From Linnemannia schmuckeri (taxonomy: Eukaryota > Mortierellomycota > Mortierellomycetes > Mortierellales > Mortierellaceae), in assembly GCA_029449235.1 (NCBI GenBank), contig JANATG010000022.1, positions 186,001 to 250,000 of the forward strand: a stretch of 64,000 nucleotides of DNA, in the 5' to 3' direction. How positions within the stretch are numbered: position 1 is the stretch's first letter; every line of letters begins with the position of its first letter. Below, one piece after another: positions 57,015 through 64,000 of this stretch. The position numbers were made by a program, and so were the translations under genes. Under the pieces are notes generated by a model. It had not been told where the DNA came from. It worked only from the letters and a program-made list of their open reading frames with translations, and did no database searches.

Positions 57015-57712
57015 TTATTCTATGTGTATATAGGGGTGTTTCTGTGAGGGTTGTGGATGGCGTTCATCACGATAGAAGTCAACTTGAGATGATTGTTGAT
57101 CCCTGGGGAGAGCAATGGTGGCGAAGGTGGCTGAATTGCTGATTTCGACTACCGGTATCTCGAAGCATCGCGAACGTATGCCAACTAACGTCAAAGCACC
57201 TTGAATAAAAGGCCATGTGAGGTTGCCAAAGCCCTCCCGCTCATTGAGGTCTCCGGGCACCTGGTCAGAGAAATTCAGATAATGGAAGCTGCGTATAAAA
57301 TAAGTAAATTAGTACTTTACTCATTCATAATTTCAAACAACATTCCACAATACGTGGGCACTTACTAATTATCTATTATAACTCGGAAGTAGTCCATAAT
57401 AGGCTCATTGACGACTTCTTTTCTCAACGCTTCCACCACATCGTCATATGAACGTGACGGAGCACAAACTTGAGAAAGAATTGACGAGAGAGATGGCCAC
57501 CTCTCCTCGATGTCTTTGACTAAGATGATGTCGGCATTAACTAGCAAGCGCTGCTCGTGGGACAGAGTCAGAGAGAATGCTGAACCTAGGCTAACATCAG
57601 CAATTCCGTTCAGTGCCAATGATATCCGTGATTGTGGTTGGCGCCTGAATTCGGTAAACTCGGATAATTTAGATAAGTTGCTTAACGAGAGCTGTTTATT
57701 TGAACAATCAAC
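57015..57712 (-). pseudogene. 5'-truncated two-exon relic of an unrecognised gene family
   Basis: Two open stretches, 57712-57366 and 57288-57015, are joined by a clean 77-nt intron (donor GTAAGT, acceptor CGCAG) that preserves the frame. The joined segment reads as a globular protein, with RLLVNADIILVKDIEERWPS, DVVEALRKEVVNEPIMDYFR and, after the junction, LNEREGFGNLTWPFIQGAL. There is no start codon: the frame is closed by TAA just upstream of 57712. The 3' part ends early in HPYIHIE. The style recalls a family common in Mucoromycota proteomes, but I cannot name a domain. It abuts the secreted-protein gene on the same strand. Confidence 0.5.
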
Positions 57713-57838
57713 GTGTAATTACACCTTGATTCATTTTGATTCTATGGTATTGTGGGTTGATCTTAGGAGGACAGTAAGTAACGGTAGTGGAATCGCAGCA
57801 TCCGTGGCCCGCCCCAGAGAAAATCGCTCCCAATGACT

Positions 57839-58117
57839 TTAGAAGCAGCTGTCGCCGATGTGGTTGCCGCTGTTCCAGGTGCCAATGCAGCAGGCATAGA
57901 AGGCGCGGCAGGAACTGTCGTTGCCACGAAGACCGTAACAGCGGCGGTTGGAGCCCATATGACCGCCGTTCGGGCGACAGCACTCTGCAGAGGCCTGGCC
58001 CCAGAACTGTTCATTCTTGGGATTGTAGCACCACGAACCCTGTTCGGTCGGAGCGGCACTGACAATGGCAGAACCGAAGGCGATAGCAACAGTGAGGGCG
58101 ACGATGGACTTGTACAT
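57839..58117 (-). CDS. Small secreted cysteine-rich protein, 92 residues
   Basis: Single exon. The N-terminus MYKSIVALTVAIAFGSAIVS is a typical signal peptide with probable cleavage after SAA or AAP, leaving a ~70-residue mature protein. It has eight cysteines in the order C, CC, C, C, CC, C (WCY, ECCRP, RRCYG, SSCR, YACCIG, DSCF), suggesting four disulfides. No enzymatic motif is present. Such proteins act outside the fungal cell as effectors, antimicrobial factors or wall proteins; which applies here is unknown. An in-frame upstream ATG at 58159 would spoil the signal peptide, so 58117 is preferred. It is the only apparently intact gene in the repeat-rich final 7 kb. Confidence 0.72.
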   Translation of the reverse strand: MYKSIVALTVAIAFGSAIVSAAPTEQGSWCYNPKNEQFWGQASAECCRPNGGHMGSNRRCYGLRGNDSSCRAFYACCIGTWNSGNHIGDSCF

Positions 58118-58384
58118 GGTAATAGCCAGTGGTTTACTAATAGGCCGAAAAAGCAACAAGTTCTTTTAGTTGCAAAAAAAGATGCAGTCTTTTGAATGTA
58201 ACTCTGGATACTAGGACTTAAGTAAATTGCGTACCAGACTTGGAGCTACGAGTAATTAGTTTGGTCTTGAGAGTGTTAGTTGAAAAAGTGTTCTTGAGAG
58301 TGTTTGAAGATGGACAATTGACGTTGTTGTGAAAGACCTTTTATAGTTGGGCCCGAGTCGGCGATGCAGGGTTGCAAACTATCT
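58118..58384. promoter_or_regulatory. Upstream region of the secreted-protein gene
   Basis: About 270 bp between the secreted-protein start and the 75-bp tandem repeats. It is AT-rich and should contain the promoter. No specific site could be assigned. Confidence 0.3.
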
Positions 58385-58534
58385 GCGGAGCTCCATGGAG
58401 CGTATTGAAAGGTTGATAAGCAAAGCCCCCTCTCTGTGAACGAGTGGCAAAGGGGAACCGCGGAGCTCCGTGGAGTGTATTGAAAGGTTGATAAGCGAAG
58501 CCCCCTCTGTGTGAACGAGTGGCAAAGGGAAACA
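58385..58534. repeat. Two tandem copies of a 75-bp unit
   Basis: Unit 1 58385-58459 and unit 2 58460-58534, both beginning GCGGAGCTCC and containing TATTGAAAGGTTGATAAGC and GAACGAGTGGCAAAGGG. They differ at only a few positions. The period is a multiple of three, so minus-strand frames show a 25-residue repeat, but I see no gene there. Confidence 0.85.
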
Positions 58535-58921
58535 CCTTTCCTCCTCCGCGTGAAAATAAAACACGGACCCATCACTTACTGCCTTGACTAGAATGCCTAC
58601 CTAGGGCTCTGCAGGCATGTTGACAGGAATTTCTATGGGGACAATACCTGGTGTAACTCACTTTCACAGGCAACGCAATAGAGAAAATTAAGTACGGTCG
58701 TCCAATGAAATGCAGTAAAGTCTACACGACCCTTTTCTAAGCTGATGAAAATTAGCGTGGGAAATGCGCCCAGAATAGGGAGAGGGCAGTAATACAATGG
58801 GCAATGCCCTTGTAGCAGTGCTGCGGAAATTATGTTTTTTTTGCTCGGTCCTGCCAGATCATTTTTCCCACCTGCTGTGGTATGACGCACCAATAGTTGC
58901 ACTCCTTTATTCAATCCAGTG

Positions 58922-58995
58922 CACCACCTGGTGTAAGTGGTTAAACTGCACTCCTCATGTTGTGGCTAACAAGAGATCCTAAGATCAAACTCCAG
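58922..58995 (+). other. Possible tRNA-derived SINE head
   Basis: TGGTGTAAGTGGTTAA (58929-58944) resembles the internal A box of a Leu/Ser-type tRNA. GATCAAACTCC (58983-58993) is a degenerate B box about 54 nt later. No cloverleaf can be drawn. A related CCTGGTGTAACT lies at about 58647. A short TTCAATCCAGTGC is found at both 58911 and 59191. This fits an old SINE-like element, but the evidence is thin. Confidence 0.28.
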
Positions 58996-59018
58996 TAAAA
59001 TCGCAAAAACTCTCTACC

Positions 59019-59083
59019 TTCAGCCTGGGACGGCTTCAATGTCCCGTCTGTCTTTCTTCAGCCTGGGATGGCTTCAGTGTCCC
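59019..59083. repeat. 38-bp period tandem repeat with hairpin potential
   Basis: TTCAGCCTGGGACGGCTTC...GTCCC (59019-59045) is repeated at 59057-59083 as TTCAGCCTGGGATGGCTTC...GTCCC. In the first copy, GGGAC and GTCCC flank a short loop and can pair. It lies between the putative SINE head and the transposase relic. Confidence 0.7.
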
Positions 59084-59216
59084 AACCACGTCCCCTTCTT
59101 ATGTCTTTCAGTAGTCCAAGTCCGTCACAAAAACCAATAAAATTTCAAAGCCTCCTGCGGGCGATATTCCAGACAAAAAAAAATATATATTCAATCCAGT
59201 GCTTGTTGCTCTCCAT

Positions 59217-60239
59217 TCATCCCTTGATCGACCCGCCCCTTGCTTTCATGATATCTTTCATCCTCCGCTTCATGCCTTTGTACAAGTTTGGGATGAAGCG
59301 CCTTGGGAGAAAGCGTCACAAAAGAAGAATCCTCCTCATCAATTCCTTCTTTGACCATGGCGAACCTAATCGCGTCGTTATCTTGCCAAGTCGGTTCTTG
59401 ATCCATGCCCAGACCTTCTCGATGGGGTTTAGGTCCGGTGACCGCGGTGGCCAGTCCTGCAGAGGCTTGATCCTTTGCTTGGCGAGGAACTTGAGGATGA
59501 CCTTCGGCTTATGCCATGGTGCATTGTCTTGCATCAACAACATATCGCGAGGCAAAGGGTTGTACTTGTCATATCCTTTGACCCAGTTCTTGCATAGTAC
59601 TGTAATGTACTGCTGGCTATCCATGTTACCGTTGATGAACACTAGGCAAAGGGGTCCTTGGTAAGCGATGGCTCCCCACACTCCCACTGACGCCCCAGCG
59701 TTCGACATCTTGGGCATCCTGTGATGAGGCAACAACTGCTTCCTCCAGGGTCTCTTGCGGTAGTAATGGCGTTCGTAGGATCCCGTCCTGCTAAAGGTGC
59801 ACTCACCCGTAAAGACGATTTGCTGCCACTTCTCCAATCTCCACTTGACATGATCGCGTGTAAACCTCATCCGCTTCCTCCTATGTTCTTGCCCAATATC
59901 CGGCTTGTTCTGCTTGATATACGTTTTAATCCTCTCCTGCTTCAGATACTTCTTGACGGCGTCCATGCTGACAATGACGCCTTCTGTCCGCCTGATGAAC
60001 GCCTGACCGTCGGTGAGCTCTTGGAGCTGACCCATATCAAACTAGCGCACCATCTCTCTCTTGGTCCTGTCCGAGACCCACGACTTTGGGCCTGGTTTGT
60101 GCAGTGGAATATTCTTGCTCTCCTTTCTGATCCTTCCGACCGACGCCTTCGACATGCCGGCCATGGTTGCTGCTTCAGACACGGATTTTCCCTGCTTGAG
60201 CAACGTTAGAGCATAATGCCTTTTGTCCTGCGGAAGCGG
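59217..60239 (-). pseudogene. Tc1/mariner-like transposase relic
   Basis: One reading frame covers nearly the whole transposase. It has an N-terminal helix-turn-helix (ALTLLKQGKSVSEAATMAGM, then SKASVGRIRKES), the catalytic region around IVFTGECTFSRTG, LLMQDNAPWHKP and WPPRSPDLNPIEKVWAWIKN, and a basic end (YKGMKRRMKDIMKARGG). Breaks are an in-frame TAG at 60042-60044 and an in-frame TGA at 59316-59318, and there is no usable start (TGA just upstream at about 60240). The first catalytic Asp, expected in FTDE, is Gly here (FTGE), so the protein would be inactive even without the stops. No terminal inverted repeats could be assigned. It is a dead copy. Confidence 0.85.
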
Positions 60240-60357
60240 TCACATATTGAAAGAGAACTGTGCTGTTACGTAGTAGATAGGCAGGAGCGGATAGATATAT
60301 GATTATATGGGGTGAAAGGTCGAGAAGTTGGATGGCAAAAGCAAAAGGATGATTGTA

Positions 60358-60500
60358 CAGTCGTACCTCCCCTATAGTATATTCCCGCATAGTATATCCC
60401 TCTCCTATAGTATATTTTTTTCGAAAATCTGGATTCAGGCTTCCTTATAGTATATACTATCACTTTTTATATCGATCTTGTCGCTGTATACTATAAGCAA
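60358..60500. repeat. Probable transposon end with subterminal TATAGTATAT repeats
   Basis: Begins TA|CAGTCGTACCTCCCC and contains several copies of CTATAGTATAT or its inverse (60372, 60388, 60407, 60446, 60485). A TA dinucleotide followed by CAGT and repeated subterminal motifs is typical of pogo/Tigger-like element ends, and the pogo-like transposase C-terminus begins 58 bp further. No matching inverted copy is found on the other side of the relic, so the far end is lost. Confidence 0.5.
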
Positions 60501-60557
60501 TTCAATTAGTATTGAGTGGAGTGGTTATATTTTTTATTTTAGCTGCGGATACAAATC

Positions 60558-61453
60558 TTATGTGGGCTTGAAAAAGGTAGTAAGGGTGGGTTGGGCCATG
60601 TTTGATGGTATACTTCTGTACAAGGTTTCGCGCCGTCCCTTCAACGCTTTGAGAGTAGTTGCATAAATGTCTCCCTCAGCAGGATATTCAATGGCGCATA
60701 TATCACCATCGATGTATTGCATAGAGATATCCATTGCTGCAAGAATCTTCAACTTGGTTAGCAGTGGTGGACCCTGCTCTTCTGCCTCCTCCTCGTCTCC
60801 ATTCTCACCATCCTCTCCATCTTCTCCATCCCCCTCTCCATTCAAAGGCAAAGCCAACAACTCAGTATCATTCAAATGAATGTGGATATTCTCGTTCTCA
60901 TCCTCCGGTGCAATAAACCCATCCACATCTATTCGCTGGTCGGGTGAAATAAGACACATGTTATGGTCGATCTCATCACGGGCCTCCTAGGATTGCTTGG
61001 CGACTAGTGGGGTCTCGTTACTGGGTCCGAACAGCTTTGTATGGAAAAAGCAATTCTTGATCTTGGTTGGTTCGATTACGGCCCATGCGCGCCTGCACCA
61101 TATCATTGCCTGAAGAATATGAACCTTGTAGATGTCACGTTGTCCGAGGTCCTCTTTGGTGACGGCCCATTTGGAGTGGCGACGGCGGTAGTGACACTTG
61201 AACGCGGCAAAGATTCCTGCATCCATGGGCTGTAATACTGAAGTTGTGTTTGGTGGTAGCATTTGAATGGTGATGTTGTTGAGGACCAGTCCTAGAGAGG
61301 TATGGGAAGAAGCATTGTCCAGAAGCAAAAGGATGTGTCTACCCTCTACTCGCATGGCCCTATCAAACTCCCCCAGCCATGATGTCTCTTTTCGCCGAGG
61401 ACTTGTCCGACGGCTCATAAACATTGTACGAGATGGGAAACCCACTTCATGTC
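60558..61453 (-). pseudogene. Pogo/Tigger-like (DDE_1) transposase relic
   Basis: C-terminal half of a pogo-type transposase. WLGEFDRAM leads to HILLLLDNASSHTS (second catalytic Asp) and then MLPPNTTSVLQPMDAGIFAA (third Asp), followed by the typical helical region with ILQAMIWCRRAW. An in-frame TAG at 60987-60989 follows VAKQS, and the frame continues EARDEIDHN through an acidic linker to the end AQPTLTTFFKPT, TAA at 60558. The last residues QPTLTTFF fit a PCNA-interacting (PIP) box, which pogo transposases carry at the C-terminus. The DNA-binding domain and first catalytic Asp are missing. The left part runs into the inverted repeat at 61382-61678. Confidence 0.75.
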
Positions 61454-61678
61454 TAACGTGACGATCTTTATTTTCTCAGCAAATTCAAAGACATTTTCTC
61501 AGCAAATTCAAAGACAAAAGGAAAAAAAGAGCAGTACATAGAACCTCACCATCCGCGCAGGAACTTTGCGAGGTAGAAACTAAACTGAATGGGGTGGTAT
61601 GGGTGGGACATGAAGTGAGTTTCCCATCTCGTACAATGTTTATGAGCCGTCGGACAAGTCCTCGGCGAAAAGAGACAT
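61382..61678. repeat. 72-bp inverted repeat with 153-bp spacer
   Basis: The left arm 61382-61453 and the reverse complement of the right arm 61607-61678 agree at 71 of 72 positions by eye. The left arm contains codons of the pogo-like transposase (MFMSRRTSPRRKETSW); the right arm is an inverted copy of the same segment. A further direct copy of the arm end (GGGAAACCCACTTTCATGTC) is at about 61693-61712. It can fold into a long stem-loop. Confidence 0.85.
61470..61515. repeat. Two tandem copies of a 23-bp unit
   Basis: ATTTTCTCAGCAAATTCAAA+GAC occurs twice in direct succession (61470-61492 and 61493-61515) inside the spacer of the inverted repeat. Read on the minus strand it encodes FEFAEKIKIVTLDMK next to the transposase frame, so it is probably a local duplication in the element. 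Confidence 0.85.
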
Positions 61679-61723
61679 TGTACTTCAAGAGAGGGAAACC
61701 CACTTTCATGTCGCTCCAGCTAA

Positions 61724-63250
61724 CTAGCCGGCCAGCGTGATCTGGGTCAAGTTCTTGACGGACCGGTGAGACAAGCGATAGAAAGAATCATACGTCGCCG
61801 AGTGCGCCCAAAAGCCTTGGGCCTGCACTTCGTCAGAGGTAGCACCATGCTCAATGGCCAGGGAAGAGCCTAGAGAGCGACCAGAAGGCGCCTTTTCCAT
61901 TCTCGGAGGCAAAGGAAGAAGGTCGGATACCTTGGTAATGTGGCGGCCGATCGTGTCCGAGGAGGCAGCCTGGTTGAAACCGAGGATGTGTCGAATCAAA
62001 GGGTTGAAGGTCTGGTCCAAAAAGGGGTGCTTGATGCTGGTAAGAGTTGAAGAGGCGAGCTGTGTCACATAGCACTGATAGGTGGCCACATGACAGGCAA
62101 GAGGGTCCTAATGGGGATGAATAAAAACCGACTTGATAATGTGTTGGCCTGCTCGTTTCTCCTTGGGTCCCACCACTTGCAGCTCGAGTTCGCCAGAAGG
62201 TAGAACCAAGCTGTGAGAGACATCCACACGATGGATATCTGACGGACGCATAAAACCGCAGACGGACAACAACCAGCATAGTTTAGGCAGTAGCAGACCG
62301 GGCTTGAGATCCGTGTTTGGCCCCATGGTACGAAAGTGGTCCAGCACCGGCGCAATATCGACAGACGTGTTGGTGAAACGCTTGATTGCATTGCTGGACA
62401 GGTGGCGAAAGAAATCGCGGAAAGTCGAGTTGTTCCAGTAGGAGAAGCGATCTAGAAACAAATTGAAGATGGCAGAACGATAGTTATTGACTGTTCCGGG
62501 CGACCACTGTTTGGTCTCGATACCGTCGGCCAAAAAAATGAGCAAATGGACTGCCGTGGGGTTGAACGGGTCGACCGAGTTTGTGGAACAGTGACGGATC
62601 CATAGCGCCTGAGGGCCCTTGTACTGACGCTTGCGAGTCTTGGCAAGGGTAGACTCCGTCATTACTTTGACGGTGGCAGCTGATGCGCCTTCCTCCGTGA
62701 GCCGCTGCCGCTGATGTGCCAGGCTGCAAGTGTCCAGTCTAGCTGAGTCCCGTCTGGAGAAAAGGCGAGACGATCCTGCGGCTGGATCAGGAGAGGAGGG
62801 TGGAGAGCAAGGTTCCGTAGGGTCGGAAACCATATCGCCGACGGCCAGTAAGGGGTCACCAGAGTGAGTGTCGATTGCTCTCTCTGTACTTTCGCCAGGC
62901 ATTGTGATATGAGAACCCACGGTGGGCTGGCGAAACCGTTCTGCTGGATTGTCCTCTGACTTGATGAACGATGTCATGATCCTCGTTCCTGTCTGTAGAC
63001 AATGAGTCCAAATCTGGCGTGCAAGGTCCATGAGTGGGATTGAGCGAGTACCGTCGAACTTGGTTACGTAAGCCAAGGTTGTCGTGCTGTCCGAGTGGAT
63101 CTGAATCACCTTCCCCTAGATCTCGGGGAGGTGGACGGCATGTAGGACTGTCCTGAGCTCCCGCCAGTTGATTGACTGTCGGGATTCCTGAGGCGACCAA
63201 GGACGAGAGATCACCTTGTTGGGGAGGACTGTCAAGAAAGCAGATCAAGA
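61724..63250 (-). mobile_element. DIRS-like retrotransposon relic (RNase H plus tyrosine recombinase)
   Basis: A single frame runs from about 63240 to 61724 with in-frame TAGs at 63116-63118 and 62108-62110. It begins RPWSPQESRQSINWRELRTV, continues VIQIHSDSTTTLAYVTKFDG then TRSIPLMDLARQIW, the RNase H region of DIRS/PAT-type elements. A linker leads to a tyrosine-recombinase domain with TVNNYRSAIFNLF, LLSVCGFMRPSDIHRVDV (first catalytic Arg) and, after the second TAG, the C-terminal part ending GFWAHSATYDSFYRLSHR with the likely nucleophile Tyr. The reverse-transcriptase part upstream is missing; stops close all frames before 63250. Terminal repeats were not identified. It is a 5'-truncated, dead copy. 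Confidence 0.75.
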
Positions 63251-63281
63251 AGTAGAAGAGGACAATTAGAAAGAACCTTGA

Positions 63282-64000
63282 TCAGTGACTAGGGAAACTG
63301 AGTATGAGGGAAGGGCTAAGACGTATATTTGGCGATACCAAGTAAAGAACTATCAATTTACTATGTAAGAGTTCTTTTATACTTGTTAGGTGGGCGAAGT
63401 CACAAGAACAAGCCTTAATTCGATCTTCTCTCGTGACAGATATGAGATTAAGAAACATGCCGTCATTCTTGTTGGTTGAGAGTTCGGGCACATTGAGCTG
63501 TGTGTATACGTCCTGAAGCATCTTTGTTGACCCCAATGGTAAGGCACAAATTAGGGTGTCGGTGGTTCCGCTTTCGAATCTGTCGGTGTTTGTTGTTCGT
63601 TGGTCGGATACGATAAAGTGGATGTTGATGTTGTCCCATACTAAAATAAATGGCCTTTCTTCCGCTGCGATTTGGGTGAGTAGAACGGCGTCATTGGATA
63701 GGGTTTCCAGTGCTCTACCGATTGTTGAAGGAGAGACCGAAAGCTTGACCTTGGTAAGGAGCTATATAATCTGGATTTGACATCCACAGCCGAAAAGATG
63801 GACACCGATAACCATCTGGAGAAGGTTCAATCCTCGGCTCTTGTTATACAGGAGCACGCTTCTAATAGTAGGAACAAGCACGGATGTACTCAACGACCCA
63901 AGACCGGAGGGGTTACTGGGGTTGATATTTGCGTTGGTAACGTCTTCGCTTTCAGAGTCGCTGTTGGGGTTGCTGTCGGCAAGGTTTAATGGTCGTTGCG
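63282..64000 (-). pseudogene. DUF6589-like gene relic, running off the window
   Basis: The minus-strand frame is open from the window edge through SNPNSDSESEDVTNANINPS, YNKSRGLNLLQMVIGVHLFG, then an in-frame TAG at 63762-63764, and continues VKLSVSPSTIGRALETLSND, RPFILVWDNINIHFIVSDQR, FESGTTDTLI and on to a stop at 63282. The order helical segment, then WDN(I/F)N, then VSDQR and GTT resembles DUF6589 proteins, a repeat-associated family in fungi. It has lost its C-terminal part and is broken by the TAG. The N-terminus lies beyond the window. Family assignment is from memory of the pattern and is tentative. Confidence 0.5.

Noticed and set aside
57763..58195. Overlapping frames around the secreted-protein gene on both strands
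   Set aside because: Only the 57839-58117 frame has a signal peptide and a regular cysteine pattern; the others are shadows.
58276..58575. Repeat-encoded minus-strand protein (LSTFQYTPRSSAVPLCHSF units)
   Set aside because: Arises from the 75-bp tandem duplication being a multiple of three; open in several frames, with no start context or domain.
55352..63764. Reassignment of TAG to an amino acid in this organism
   Set aside because: Several intact genes (9094-10981, 14416-16500, F-box, PH and UVR genes) end in TAG at sensible positions, so a global code change is not supported.
1..64000. CRISPR arrays, rRNA genes and intact tRNA genes
   Set aside because: None found by eye; the organism is eukaryotic. 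Isolated GGTTCGAA-like strings (for example in an IPP1 intron near 40258) lack a matching A box and cloverleaf.

Overview
The window is nuclear DNA of a filamentous fungus. Coding genes carry short spliceosomal introns (mostly 60-250 nt, GT-AG, many GTAAGT, GTATGT or GTACGT donors). Intergenic DNA is rich in pyrimidine tracts and homopolymers. The housekeeping genes are all eukaryotic. A large tandem-CH/spectrin-type protein, a small secreted Cys-rich protein, Ser/Asn/Gln-rich open frames and the mix of transposons fit an early-diverging fungus. My best inference is Mortierellomycotina or another Mucoromycota. This rests on overall gene style, not on a marker gene.

Layout. 1-7.3 kb: biotin synthase (BIO2, -) and bacterial-type mitochondrial leucyl-tRNA synthetase (NAM2 type, +), divergent across a 1.15 kb spacer. 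7.3-16.5 kb: an accessory island with two intact but divergent members of an unrecognised coiled-coil family (9094-10981 + and 14416-16500 -), at least three decayed relatives, and a membrane-protein gene resembling the C-terminal half of vacuolar M28 proteases (PFF1/ERMP1 type). 18.6-20.5 kb: an F-box protein with an apparent compensated frameshift. 20.5-25.5 kb: almost gene-free. 25.5-41.3 kb: a gene-dense, conserved stretch with a PH-domain protein, a coiled-coil protein with three UVR-like motifs, cytosolic methionyl-tRNA synthetase, RPN10 and inorganic pyrophosphatase. 44-50.5 kb: a 1963-residue two-CH-domain, spectrin-like cytoskeletal protein. 51.6-56.1 kb: a large unrecognised gene whose frame is interrupted by one in-frame TAG and then stays open for 186 codons into a correctly phased last exon.

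57-64 kb is a mobile-element graveyard, all coding relics on the minus strand. It holds a truncated two-exon relic of an unknown family, a small secreted Cys-rich protein gene (the one apparently intact gene here), short tandem repeats, a possible tRNA-derived SINE head, a Tc1/mariner-like transposase relic, a pogo/Tigger-like transposase relic with end repeats and a PIP-box-like tail, a 72-bp inverted repeat, a DIRS-like (RNase H plus tyrosine recombinase) retrotransposon relic, and a DUF6589-like relic running off the window end.

Most notable pattern: six otherwise open coding frames or relic segments in the last 9 kb are broken by an in-frame TAG. TAG is also the normal terminator of several intact genes here, so a simple code change is not supported. 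A CAG-to-TAG mutation bias or amber readthrough are the alternatives to test. Exon coordinates below come from splice-site phase and reading-frame continuity read by eye. Summed exon lengths are multiples of three for every spliced gene reported as intact.
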